This document shows, in pieces, positions 39,342 through 52,800 of a stretch of DNA of 64,000 nt. This DNA is from Allodiplogaster sudhausi (taxonomy: Eukaryota > Nematoda > Chromadorea > Rhabditida > Diplogasteridae), in the NCBI GenBank assembly GCA_945643635.1, contig CALZFC010000100.1, positions 327,501-391,500 on the forward strand, in the 5' to 3' direction. Position 1 is the first letter of the stretch. Every line of letters begins with the position of its first letter. The notes under the pieces are model-generated. The model made no database searches. It was not told the DNA's origin and saw nothing but the letters and a program-made list of their open reading frames with translations. The position numbers and the translations under genes were made by a program.

Positions 39342-40146
39342 TGAGAGAGAGAGGGAAAGAGAGGAAGCTTGCAAGTTGACATTGTCTCGAATGAAGCAGC
39401 AACGCATGTAATTTAGTGCTGCGCTTGGAAACGACGGAAAAATGGTGGAGGAGGAAAGAAAGAACAGAACAGATGTAGATATTTGCATGAAGAATGTTAC
39501 CGATGACAGAGAATGCAGACCGTGAAATTATGCTTTCCAGCCGCTGGCGTCCTTAATCTCTCTCTTTCCCTCGTTCTCTTTCTCTTTCTCTTCCTCTTTC
39601 TCTTTCTCTCTCACTCTCTCTCTCTCTCTGCCTAAGTCGGGGGTGTTTATTTTAAGCGTAATGGAACGGAAAGAAGACGCAGAATATGAAGTCATGCGCG
39701 CCTTGAACCTCAGAGAATCTGTAACGAATGTATGTATTTCAGGCAGAATCTGTAAAGTAAGAGCAGTTACAGAATGAGAGAGGCTAATATTGTAAGAGAA
39801 ACGTCGCGAGTTGGCAGTTGTGGACGGAGAAAGCGAGAGAGTGGGAGAGAAAGAGAGTGACAGGGATTAAGTGTGAGAGAGAGAGAGAACAGGAGACGGC
39901 GAGAGAGGGAGAGAGAGAGAGAGAGAGAGAGAGAAAGTGAGAGTTCGGAAGTTCTAGAGAGATACTTGAATCAAGTTAGATTTGTCTTCCGTAATCGCCT
40001 CTTTCTGTGCTGGCGCCAGAATTCGGCAGCATTCATTCTGGACCCTGACCGAGGTAGTCTCATTCTCTTTTCTCTCTTCCGAATCCAACGGTGCTCTCCC
40101 CCCCCCCCCCCTGATTCCACGATGAGAACCGGCCATGAATGTGGCA

Positions 40147-40291
40147 CTGCTAGCCGTGAATCGGGCAGCGTCAGAGGAATATGTGTATGTACATACATAT
40201 GTATGCGTGTGTTGAAACTGATTACGAAATGCGGCGGAGATAATAAAAGAGAGAGAGTGAGAGGGAGATGGAGAGACAAAGACAGATTGAT
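40147..40291. repeat. 145 bp dispersed direct repeat, copy 2
   Basis: Second copy of the element at 36231-36375, 3.9 kb away in the same orientation, with the same TACATACATATGTATG core and GA tail. Flanks on both sides differ between the copies. Confidence 0.7.
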
Positions 40292-41433
40292 CGGCCAAAG
40301 GCATAGATGCCTACTCTGTAGATTCATATCTCTTTCTCTCTCACTCTCTCTCTCTTTCCCTTTCTCACTCTCTCTCGCTCTCTCTCTAGCCCTTTCTCTG
40401 ACTGTCTCCTTCTCCCTTTCCCTCTAACACATTCCTATCCACCCTCTCATTGTCCCATGGGCATCCGACGCCAGTCATTGTGCAGACAAATTTCCTCACT
40501 CAGTGACAATAAAAACCGAACATTCCTTTTAAACGGAATAAAACTAAATCATTTTTTATGTGTTTGGTTGTTGAGATCAATGAAATGTTTGACTTGACAG
40601 TAATGGACGTCCTGCGCTTCATTAAAAACAATTAAGAGTAGATAATTTATGAGAGATGAGAGGAAAGGAAAGGGGAGAGAGATAGAGAGAAAGACTACGA
40701 GAGAAAGAGAAAGAGAGAATGAGAGAGAGAATAAAAGAAGTTAATGACCTGTAATATGTTTATCCGGAGTGGTAGAATGCATCTGTGAGGACGAGTGCGC
40801 AACAAGATTGGTGTCGGTTATCGGGTGCAGTCACGGGGTCTCTTCAAACACCCATTTGAACCCGCCTTCCTCGGTCCCTTCTTGCACCCCTCTCCATGGC
40901 CATTCCAATCTTTGATCCAGGCCGACATTGCTCTTCCTTGTCGACTGCTGTTAATTAAGTCGCGAACACACGTCTGGGGCGTACTTTTCAGCTCTTTCTC
41001 CAGTTCTCTTTTCTCTCTTTCTCTCGTTCCCTCTCACCTCTCTACTTCCCTAACTCTGACTTAAATTTTTTTTTAAATATCTTTCTTCTTCTCTCACACT
41101 TTCCTCATGCTCCTTTAGGTCATGATTTTCCTTTTGATCCTTTCTCGTAGTTCATTTCCAAGGTTTTCCGGCGTTACTCTTGTTACCTTCAAAAAAAAGG
41201 ATAACTGCCAATTTTCTCACTTCTCATCGCGCAACCGTTGTAGTTTCCAATTCTTCGTTGCCTCATTTCTCTCCTGGCTAGGAAAAGCCAGAGCTACGTT
41301 GGGGTGTTTTCTCTGCCCCGTCTGAGAGACTCGTGTGTGTACATTCTCGTGAGTTGGTGTGGGAGAATAATGTGTGTGTGTGATAGAGAGAAGAAGAAGA
41401 AGAAGACTTGGCATCGTGCCAAGTCTCGCCCAA

Positions 41434-41543
41434 ATGTCTTCTTCGACTTCTTCACTGTCTCCGGAGGGCGCGGCTCCGCCACCCTCCTCTCCTCGTCGTC
41501 CTCACGGAATGCCGACATCGCATCGTCCACGTCGGCGCAAGAG
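41434..41543 (+). CDS. Candidate alternative first exon nearest the main gene
   Basis: An ATG at 41434 opens 36 codons (MSSSTSSLSPEGAAPPPSSP... ending RPRRRK) up to a donor 'gtctga', leaving AG. Joined to 43,885 this gives an Arg codon and an open frame into the BAIAP3-like protein with a 2.3 kb intron, so it is the simplest first exon for that gene. The Ser/Pro-rich then basic composition resembles the 26.5 kb first exon. The minus strand is also open here, which lowers certainty. Confidence 0.45.
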
Positions 41544-43884
41544 GTCTGACCAAGGCTACCGTAATCTATATATTTGAATTACCCCGACCTTTGTAGTCTC
41601 TCTATAAATCACAAGTGCTCTCTCGCCTTCGCAAAAGGCGCGAATACAATACTGAGTTATTGACTGATTTGAAGCAGCATTCCTGGTATCTGTTTCTGCA
41701 AGGACTATAAAGTCCTTTTGCTTTCGACGCGTCGTTGCACAGGTCATTCTGCAAGCTCCTTCCTGATAGCATTTTATGACGATTAATTTTTAAAAAAAGT
41801 AGGAATCTAGATCTACTCACCAAAGATATCGCTTACAATTAGTGCTTGTGCCTTCATTCAAATCAAATTTGCTTCGAACGTTATGCTTATAATGCGATAT
41901 CCTTCTTGGGAATGCAAATTTGCGCTCGCATTATTTGCGGCTCGCAAATAATTGTCCGTCCGAAGAGCTACAATTTTCGTTTAATAGCCCCGCACTCCAG
42001 GAATTCTCGACGGTTTTTGAGCGGGAACGGAATCGTATGGAGCTATTTAAAATGGTCAATTATCGTTCATATTAGCAACGTCTGTTTCATAGCTGTAATA
42101 GACATTCGTATCGCTTGACGTTTTCATTTCCGTATGAGTACATTTTCATGCTAATTACATAACGGTGTTTCACGTGTATTCTTTCACAATTTACATGTCT
42201 AGAGACTCACATCAGTAATTACTTTTGTCGGTAAGAATCCACGTCAAAGAGCGCTTTTCGCCATTGCCTCGCTTTTACTGCAAGAATGCCGGAAGCTTTT
42301 GAAATATACGATGTTATTAACCTGTCATTTAAATTACTAGTTTTGTGGTACTGGGAAGAAATTGCTTAGCATGTCTCCAGCCTATGTGTCTAATCTTTTA
42401 CAACTCGGAATAGTTCGCGTCTCATGGCAACAGACTATCAATCTTTTTCAATTTATACTTTTTATTTGTCTACGAACGAAAGTCATACAAGAAGCGAGAA
42501 GAAGCTTTATGATAACTCTAGACGAAGAGGTTCATGAGTGTTTAATTGTAATAGCTTTTCTTTCCCGCTCTCGTTCAAGTCATCTCTAAATGCATATGCT
42601 ACGTATTTATCTATATCCTTGCTCCGTGCGGGTTCAACTCGTGCGTGTGACTCTATGACGCCTTTCTAGTCGAATGAAAGAATGAAATGAAAGGGACTCA
42701 GTTGGGAGGAATTGGGTGCAATGGCTGCAATAGAGTCCTTGCCTTTGCGTGCGCGCGGTGTTATTTGTGGCACCGACGGTCCCGAGACTAATGATGCCGG
42801 CAGCCAGCAGCACAAGTTGGCCGTGTCACATGGCGTGGACTGATATACGACACTCGGCGAGCCCGTCCTTTTCCGCTGCCGTCAGTCTTCCCTCTTCTTC
42901 GACTCCTTCACTAAATGTTTGTCGATGGATACATGCGAGGGAGGCAGGGAAAAGACTTCCCTTTCGACATCAACTATTATATAGCTTATTTCGTGTCGTT
43001 TCGTTTCGGAATCCATCGGAGGGGGGACTGGTATTTCGTATTTCGATATCTCATTTAGGGAAGCAAAAAGCTATTGTATTAGGAAAAATAGTCAATGCTC
43101 TGCTGGCCGCCAGACTTTCATTACGTTTATGATATAATCTCTTATGAAACAGCTATGTATGAATAATACATATATATGAAAGTACGAATTATAATTGTGT
43201 AAATATAGTACCTGCAAAAAATGGCTGAGCAAATGTTAGCTGCCTACCGAGACAATCCGTACTTTATATCCGTTACCAGTATTTTTCATCGCTGTTTAAA
43301 CGGCTTGAAAATGTTTGTAGAGAAAAGTGAATGAAATATCTTGGCACGTGCCCCTGATTCCATTAAGATTCTCGGAACAATGGAGCGCGATCTTTAAAAT
43401 GCATGTCGCGGCATCAAAAGGAAAAGAAAAAAAGGAAGAAAAGAAAAGAAAAGAAAAATGCGGCGCAGACAGGGAGCTCATTTTGCGAGAAAGCAGTTGT
43501 ACGCTGCTTTCCAAGGTGAAAGGAAGCCAATCTTCGTAAGAGCTTGTTGCGTGAGAGCTCACGCAAGAAATGATTCTAACATATGTGTGTATATGAAAAG
43601 AAAATCCATCGTTTTCGCGCTTTTGACCAGTTTTCTGAGATTCGTCCAGTGTCTGCAAAATCGAGTCATAAACTCAAAATAATGTGGATTTAATAAAAAT
43701 CAGGTTGGTGGACAAATATAGAATGCGGCAGAACGTTGTTCTGCTTGAAGAAAGCACACGCTACAAGAGTGACAAGGAACAATGTAAATAATATCACTCT
43801 GTTAATGTTTTGAAGGTAAAAATTATGTTTAAAAAAATTGAGAATGAAAATGGCTTATGAACTCTTCAAAGGAGGCGATTGTAG
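41544..43884. other. Presumed first intron; one GC-rich ATG frame inside
   Basis: Mostly AT-rich DNA. At 42721 an ATG opens 40 codons (MAAIESLPLRARGVICGTDG...) to a stop at 42843 in a CpG-rich patch. It has no donor in phase 2 and is not called as an exon, though it could be an upstream open frame or another leader. No GA/CT tract is present. Confidence 0.4.
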
Positions 43885-46800
43885 GGTGCAAGCATCGGAT
43901 GGCCACTTCTTCGAGCGAATCACCGGCCAGTCCGACGTGGATTTGTTGCCGAATGGCAGTAGCAATGAGACAGCTGCGGACGAGCTGTACACCATCAAGA
44001 ATCTCTCGATCAACGGATCGCGCAAGCAGCTCGAGGTGGGACCCCTGTTCTTTGAACGTTTTAAAGAGGAGCATAAAAGTAAGCTACTAAACTGTTCATC
44101 TCGCCCAAACTTGTGTGATCGATTGGCACCAGCGATTTTAGCCAGAGCAGAGCCATAGTCTTGCCCCTGATAATGCAACTGCTTTAATATATGTACATAT
44201 GTATCGCATGCATCATCGCTCTTATACAACCAAACGTGAGCTATTTCAAAACGAGGTATAGATCTCCTTTGATTTCGAAATCACACTGAGATTCTTAGTT
44301 TTAGGCGCTCTACGTCGAGGCTCTCTACACGATTACACATAAAGTTGGCAAGGTACGATGTTTTAATGCTAGTCAATTAAATACTTCTTCGATGGTAAAA
44401 AGAAGTAAAAACGAATTTATTTATTTATTTTTGTATTCCGAGAGGCAAGAAATAACAAAAAAAAAAAGTAAACTGCGTTTCTTCGACAGGAGGAGTGCGA
44501 GTCGAAGGAGAATCTGTGCAAGTACGTCCGAGCCGCCTTCCAAGGCGACACGACGCTGCACGAACAGCTTCTGGAGCGTGCGAAGACAAGCAAGGTTCTA
44601 TTTTTTCTTTCTTTCTTTTAGTTAAGAACAAAGATAAATAGTTTCCCCTTTCCTCTCTTATTAGCGAGCGCTACATATTTTCACGCAGCGTATTTGTGAT
44701 GTCTGAAAAATGGCGTGAGAAATTGAGTTGCCGCGTCAGTTTTAGCATACATTTATTTCCTAGGTGTTTAGGAAAATGATAGAAAATTGAAGAAAAAGCT
44801 GTAAACAGAAATCGTCCTAAATTTTCGTAATATTCTTTCGTAATTGCTAAGAAATAGCGTAGTTTCATGGGTTAATTTGGTAAGAAAACAAAGTAACTAA
44901 ATAGTAGAGCCTTATTATGGCAGAGTACTATAATAACAATGTCAGCCGCCTGTTGTGCTGCTGAACGTGCTGCTGCTCGAGGCGCGCGACCTGATCGCCA
45001 AGGACGTTAACGGCTTCAGTGATCCTTTCTGCATGATGGGCGTTGTGCCGGGCAGGAGGGAGAACGAGCTGGTCAGTTGTGGTATGGAGGGGGGGGGGCG
45101 AAGCCAGTTGGGGAAGGCGGAGGTAGGCGGGCGAAGAATACGAATTGTCTCATAACCAAAGAACAAGTTTGTTTCAACTTGACATAACAGTACAACGATT
45201 AGTAGCAGGAGCTCAATTACAAATGAGGAAAAAAAATCGCTTCTTAAAAACCGTACTGATGTTGGAAGAATTGTGTATTGAATTGTGTAAGAATTAAAAA
45301 AATAAGAACTCTCAAAAGGCGAAGACCGAGTCGCCGACCCAGCTGGCGCCCCCTTCGAATACCAAGGAGAATCATCACAAGACGCCGACGACCCCGGATG
45401 GCCATGACGCCGACGAGAAGAGCGCGCGTGGCGGGGTGCGTGAGGGCATTTTCGATTTAGTTGAAAATCTAAAAACAAATGAAATTTCAAATCTTCACAG
45501 CATCAAACGGACAAGTTTTTCCCAGTATAATTCCTAAAGTAAATTAAAAGATAATACTTTCAGAAGAAGGAAGGCGTACTCCATCGGTTCGGCGGCTCTT
45601 TTCGCCGAAAGATCAACCCAAAGAAGGCAAAGGTCTTTGTTGATTTGTTTATATTTTTATATATTTCAGTTGAACGTTTGTTTATCTCAATGTTAATGAT
45701 GACGTCACATTCTAGTTTAATTGGGATTCGAGGAATAATTGTTATGAATATTAACGGAGATTATTAATTCCTGCCTTTTTGCCTAACACGAACTGAGTGA
45801 GCAGAAAAATGTAGATAGCACATGGGCTACGGTCAGAATTGGGGATATATGTATCAGGGCGCTCTGGAGGCCGAGAACATTCCTGCAAAGCTGATCAAGG
45901 CCAGCTCCGTCCAGAAGAAGACGCTGAATCCGACGTGGAACGAGAAGTTTCAGTTCATCGTCGAAGACGTGCAGAGCGACAAGTTCCACATGGACATTTG
46001 GTTGGGCTATTTTTTTTTACAATGTCTCCATCAATAAAGGAGAACTACTCAAAATATTTACTGTGTAAAATGATGAAGAATATGCATGAATCGAAATTTA
46101 GAAAAATATGAAGCATTTTAAGAAAACTAGAATGATTCAGGGACCACGACGACGAGGAGCAGTCGGTGCTGGATGCGGTCAGCTCGTTGAATCAGATTAC
46201 TGGCGGACTCAAGGTGTGGTGGCTAGGGAAGAGGGCTTCTTATGGAAAATTATCATTATTTTTTTTTAATTTGATCTTTGATCTCGCCAAATAAAATAAT
46301 TGATGCTCCGTTATTATCTCCAGGGACTCGGCCGCTACTTCAAAGAGGTGACGCAGAGCGCTCGAGCGAACTCGGACGGCTGTACAGACGACTTTCTCGG
46401 CTGCATCGACTTCAACCTCAGCGTACGAGCACCCGTTGTTTCTAAGGCCCTTGCTATAGGCTCTCTCAGCCTTTGTTTAAAATTGCCGCACTTATCGATG
46501 GAGTCAATTCTAATTACCGTGTGATATTGGTTTTTAATTTTCATTTCTCGACTCCGGCAAAATGTGCTGCCATAGGAAATCCCTCCCGAGGGCGCCGAGT
46601 CGTGGATTGCGTTGCGGCCTCGTTCGGAGAAGTCCAAAGTGTGCGGGCAAGTCAAGCTAAAGGTATGCATGCATTCTCCTTGCTTATCTCGCTCTCTCCA
46701 TCGCACATGCAACAAATAATTTATTTCTCTGTGTGAGTCGTATAAATTTAGGTAGATCAAAAAGAAGAGTTTTATCTATCAATTTTTCTGTTTACTACAT

Positions 46801-49800
46801 GTATACATCTTGCATGTCCCGCCACACTTCTCGCACACTTTGAGGTATGGCTGAGTACACGCGAGGACCGCATCGAGGGCAACGAGGACGACATGCTCGA
46901 CATCAAGGAGCACATCGAGCTGATGCGACAGTTTGCGCTCTTCGAGATCCGCGAAAGTGGCGTATGTCATCGAAAACTTCTTTCTCTTTTCGTATTTCTT
47001 AGAAAGACACATTTTACACAAGAACAAAACTGGTCCAAAAGACAACACTTATGCTTATGTAAATATTTATAAAAATTAAAATCTCCTTTAGCACCCCGTG
47101 CGAATGTGGGACGGGGCGTTTCCGGATAAGGCCAACACCATTCTGCGGCAGCACGCCATTCAAGGCGACATCACCGAAGTCCAGTCGGCGATGTGGTTGG
47201 TGGTGGTGGGGTAATAGGTTGTTGGTGAGGGTACTAATTTATGGGTAAGGCTAATACATAGGCTTGTGGCGACGGTAATAGATTGGTGCTGATGGTAATA
47301 AGTGGACGAACTAATCGATTGATGTATGATGTGCTTGATTGTCTTCCAACACTCAAGCTCTAATTTAGCCGCTGGCTCGCCTTCTCGTCCATGGTGAACA
47401 TTGACATCTCCTTCTCGCTGCTCTTCACGACACTGCAGTCGCTGCTCAAGAAGTGGGAGCCGATGAGCCTCGAGAAAGTGACTGTGTTCTTCTTCATTTG
47501 TCAAATGAGCACGACTCAAGCGTTGCTGACTTTAAATAGACTGTCAACGGAGCATAAAATCTATAGTATTTTACGATCCGTGTCTCGTGTTTTGCATATT
47601 CTTTTGCTAACATAAGGATTACGGTACTTTTTAAGGTCCCTACTTTACGGCTCCTGGATAGCATCTTTAAGCTCACACTTTACCTTGAAGGAAGAGGAGA
47701 ACATGCTGGCCGAGTCGTTCGCCTCCTTCGACTCCTTCTGCAAGCGACAGTTCATCGAGCATCGCACTCGATTTCGGCCGAGCAAGCGGAACAGCGGCGA
47801 CGAATTTGAGAACCTCATCAAGTTGGTGTCCGATACTCAACAATTGCATCATTCCTTGCGTATCTTGCCCCAAGTGGGCTCCGCGATAAAGGCCACTGCA
47901 TCGTTCACTACGTCGATATCTCCAAAATGTTCAATATTTCAGGTGCATGAAAATCTTGCGCGAATCGCAGATCTACCAAAAGTGCCTGCCCTTCAAGCGG
48001 CCCTTCCAAGCGCATATCGAAGCACTGATCACGGTTTGCTCGCCATTTCTCCATGTCGATATATTCAAAACTATACGAATAAGTCATCGGAAAAGGTGGG
48101 GAAATTGTCGACATTCTATTGCAATTATGAATAAGCTCGAAAATTTCAGAAGAGCGCTGAGGACTACTTTGTGCGCACGGTGGAAGCATGCCAGCATGAC
48201 GATCCGTGCAAGGAGTTGCTCAAGCTGCTCGTCTGCTTAAATAGCACGTGCTCTCGGTAAGTTGTAATGCATTCTCGCGGACGGCCAGTTCCAGCATTTA
48301 AAAAAACGTCTGAATAAAAAAACAAAGTAATTAAGCGATATTGTTAAAAAATAAATTCCTGTAGAAATCAGGCGCGCAATCATCATCAGGTTTCTCCACT
48401 TTGCCGCGTCGCTGAAGATGCTGTGCCGGACTGACTACAGCCAGCTGACGTTGACCATCTTTGACCGCATGCTCTCCGAGTACTTGTGCTCGGAGCTCAT
48501 GAGCGAGAAGAAGGCTGATCTTAGGTCGCAGGTCGGCGATATTTCTTTACTGTCATTGCATTTTTTTTTCTAAATACGAAAAAGGGCGTAGTCTTGTCTT
48601 GAAAATAGGCGTGTTGAAAATATCTACATATTTCTAATAGCAAAAATGCAGAATAGTTGCCTGAATAAATTCAAGTTCATTCGTATCAAAATTAAGCAAA
48701 GGATTCGCAACTAATAAATCTCAATAAATAAAAACAAATAAAAAGAGGGAGACTATCTTTAAAGATGAAACTGGCCGCGCAGCAGCAGCCAGCCGATGAC
48801 GACGGCCTCGTCGATCTCATCTGCATTCACATCGCATTCGTCGAGTTGCGCAACTATCGACTCGCCAATCGAGTGTACGCACTTTTGTTCTCCCGGCTAG
48901 ATTCTGCTCGCTTTCCTTTTATTTACAATCTTTCTTCATATATTCATATAGAAAAAAATCACTATAGTGTTTCCGTCTTAAACAGGGTCAGTTACGATTT
49001 ATGAAAAACATAATTGCCTGAGAGTGGGTCTGGGATAAATGAGAGAGAGAGAGAGAGAGAAACATGAATTGAGAAAGAGAGAAAGAGAGAGTTCGAGATG
49101 TCTTGCAGTCGCGTCAAGGACGAGAGCGAATGGAACACCATCTTCGACCGCGGCATCTGGAAACTTCTGGAGGTGTCGCGTGCCAAGGCTTACGCGCGCG
49201 TCCAGATGGCCTGTCAGCTCGATGTGCCGGTAGCCTTTTTTTAAACTTTAGAAGAGACAACAACTCGCATTTGAATTCGCGCGCTTTTTTCCTGACTGAA
49301 TATCATCTGATTTAGAGCTACACATGTACATTAATTAAACCGATCCATCGCACAGATAACTGCTGGCGAGAAGGACATGCGCCACTCGAGCAGCCACATC
49401 GACGTCTGCCACATTGTCGAGCAAGTCGGTGCTTTTTATTTGCTTTAAGGCCTGGGATTAATTTTGTTTTAGCAATCGATGTATATAAATGTGTTTTTTT
49501 TTTAGAAATTCAGCACAGTAAAATAACGTACAGGTTAAATGGAAGTTTGCTTGAAAAACAGACAAATAAAAGAACGGAAATTATTGTCAAGACTCGTTGC
49601 CTAATTCAGTTGATGGTTTGCTGGGAGCGCATGGAGCCGAGCGAGCTGCTGCTCAAGATTGAGTACAGTCGAGAGCTGGTCGATCTGCTCTGCGGCATCG
49701 TCACGACATACGCGTCGAAAGTAAGTAATTAGTTAATGTAATTGATTACACAACACATTCTCAGCTTTTGACTTCATTCGTAGGGAATATAATAAGTTTC

Positions 49801-52800
49801 GAAATATTTTGAGGTGCTTGGCCAGCTCGATGCCGAGGGCTTCAGTGGCGACTTGCAAGTCTTCATTCCGTCAACTATACTCGGCATGGTTGGGTTCAAT
49901 AAAAGTTTACATTAATATATACTTGTATATCAGCGAGAAATAATTTTTTTTATAACTATTGGTTTTATATTTTAAAAGAAACATGCCGACGTTGATCAGA
50001 CCTTTTGTAAAAGGAATTGTAGAACTACATATTTTGCTTGATGTTTTGCATTCTGATTTTTCTTCTAGCTCTGCTCGGCCGTCAACAACTGCGAGCAGGT
50101 GCGTCGCAGTCTGGTGGTGCACGACAAGCTGCGACTCGACGACCTGGCCATTCGCTACGAGCGAGAAGGACGAGTGAGTCCTGTGGTGGATGCGCGGTCG
50201 ATTTTGTTTGGCCCAATCCCCCCCACCCCGACAGCATTTCCATTGTGCGCACGCGCCTAAAAGTACTACACAATATACTTACTATCCTTGGCGCCTTTTC
50301 CTGAGCGCCGCTAAAACAACAACCAAATTGTTTTCTGTGTGCACAGGGTCCGCCGACGTGGCGAGAAGAGCTGGAAGGTCGGCTGGAGGCATGCGATAAC
50401 GAGCTCTGTGGACACATTGAAAAGGTGCTCAGTATAAAATTAAACAGTATATTGGATTCAGGCCGATTATTTTTTTAGCATGGCAAAACAATTTGGTGTT
50501 TCATCTTCATGTTCGTCCTCATCTACCCGTTATGTTCTAAGGTGATGAATCAGCTGACGAAACGATTGATCGGCCAGCTCCGCAAGCACATCTTCCATCT
50601 CGCGTGGAGTCCATCGGCATGCCCGGTCGAGGACGCCATCAAGCCGCTCACTGATATGGTGCCACTTTGTTGTTGTCGCTAATCTTAAAGTAATTTTTCT
50701 TTGTTTGTTTTGGCGGGAAATTTGAAAATTCTCCCTCCCTGAAGCTCGACGTCGAGTTGTCGGCCGTGCATCGCGCGATGCTGCACAAGAACTTCCTGCG
50801 CATCATGACTGCCCAGGTGGCTGTCATCATTCAGCTGCTCTCCGAGTGCGTCGACGAGAATCCTGGCGTAGGTTTACAGTTACTTTTAAAGTGAAAAAAA
50901 AAACAAAAAAAAACAAAGATCGATTCTCAAATCGCTTAAAAATAGATACATATGTATATTCCTGCTTCCAATTTATTGTTCTGTGAGTCCGTTTTGAGTT
51001 GTCTGACCCCCAACAGTGATTTTCCGTTTCTGTAAGCACCAATGTGTCATATAATATCTAGCGGATGTTCCAAGTTCTAAAACTCGTTGATTCTAAACCC
51101 TATAGTAATAATAACATGAAAATGATGTAATAAATTTGCATAAAATGCAGCTTGACCCGGTATTCTATCGACGTCTGCTCGAGGCGGTCGGCGTGCTCTC
51201 CGACTTCTTCCATGCGGGTGGCAAGGGCATCTCGATCGAAGTGCTGGAGACGAATCCTGAGCACCGGGTTACTGTTGCAGGGGGTCTTATCGGCAGTCTT
51301 TTTCTTTCAAATGAGCATAAATCTCGCGATCTTATCCATCAATACTCTCTAGATAGCATAGCTAACGTTTCTGACAATTAAAAATTCAGAAGGCAAACAA
51401 AATTGATGATGTCTAATCAGTTGAACACTTGTTAGGATGCCTTTGAAGTTTTATAAGAATTGAGAGATGGGTTTAATGGACCTTTATTGGTTCGAAAATG
51501 TTAACGATGGTACCTTGCAGAAGCTCGTCAAGGTACTCTCGATGAATCAGACGCCGACCGAGGAGTTGATCGAAACCTACTACAGGGGACTTCTCAAGCA
51601 GCAGGTTTCAGGTTTTCTTAAACTGCAAAATTTTTTTGTCTTTCCTTTAACCTCCATGATCACTCTGTCAATCATTTCGTTGCTCCTCGTTTAGTGCAGA
51701 TTTTGGTGGGTCAACGGAGTATCATCTTTTATTCAAATTTCTTTATAGGCCACTCGATTTTTTTAAAAACTCGATCTTTTCGAAAATTTGAACTTTTATG
51801 TTTTCTCTCTTTGACCTCAATGCAAAGACAACAAAAATCTTAGTCTTTCGAGAACTTTCTGCGTTCGTGTGTCTGTGGTTCTTTTCTGTCCTTCTCTCTT
51901 TTCTGTCTTTTGTTTCCTCGTAACCTTTCACTTTCAATGATGTGTTTTCGCTTCTCCACATTTCATTTAATCAACCAGAATTAGTTTTGTTCAGAGTGAA
52001 AGAACTTGTGACTTACGTTTAGCGTAAATGTGAAAACAAGGAACGGATAGTCGTTTGTTCGTTCATCTTTTGCCTTTTCAAATTATGTGACAGTTTTCAT
52101 TCTGGTTTGTTCCTGTAATGAGTTACTTCAGGAGAATCCAACACTTGTCGGAAAGGTAAGAAGTCTGCTGACCGGAAAGATTTCGTAACGTGTTGCCCTA
52201 GTTACGTAGAATGTTTGAGTAGCTTAGATATACTGAAGTCGCATGTAATCCTTGACTAAGACTATAAAATGACAATTAATAAAGAAAGTGCATATAGGTT
52301 TTAACATTAACTAACTTTACTACTACTAAATTACTTGATGGTTGATGTGTAGTGAAGTAGTATTTAATCAACAAAAAAACCTTCTTGGGCAATTAATTAC
52401 CGAATATGAATAAAATTCGAGAATAATAGTGCCTTCATAACTGAGAACTCACAATCACCAATTCTAGCCAGCGTTAATTTTTTTCATTGATCTTTCTAAT
52501 TAAATAGAACAATTTTAATCCAGAAATTTTATAAGCAGCCAGAATTCATCATTCGCATGAACCATGTCTCGTTGTAGAAGTTTATTGCATGTCATTTTTG
52601 CATGCTCTCTCTTTCTTACCGGCGTTATCTCTCACAATCAGCACCATCGTTAAATTACCTGCCTAATTGATTCGCTTTCTCTGTCTCTTTAACATATCAA
52701 CTACAATTTTCCAGAAACAAAATCAATGCAAAACATTTTCAATTATAAAAAAAACCATCAAAGCGTGAAATATATCTAATGGTAAGGGTCCTGAAGAATA

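Larger units (their letters stand above)
34663..41433. other. Presumed long intron
   Basis: GA tracts at about 34690-34945, 36330-36545, 38093-38273, 39288-39365, 39830-39950 and 40660-40735; CT tracts at about 37275-37380, 37750-37920, 39020-39120, 39560-39630 and 40320-40420. It also holds the 145 bp dispersed repeat pair. AT-rich unique DNA at 34980-36030 shows no exon. Confidence 0.5.

Noticed and set aside
41294..41530. Minus-strand frame with acidic and basic segments (MDDAMSAFREDDEERR...)
   Set aside because: Looks protein-like, but no good minus-strand splice sites; the plus-strand ATG exon fits the main gene in phase, so it is preferred.
42721..42843. 40-codon GC-rich ATG frame before the main gene
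   Set aside because: No donor in the phase needed for 43,885 and an in-frame stop; kept only as a note.
47691..47691. Upstream acceptor at about 47,636 for the 47,691 exon
   Set aside because: It would add an in-frame segment but needs two leftover bases while the previous exon ends in phase 0; the acceptor at 47,690 fits.
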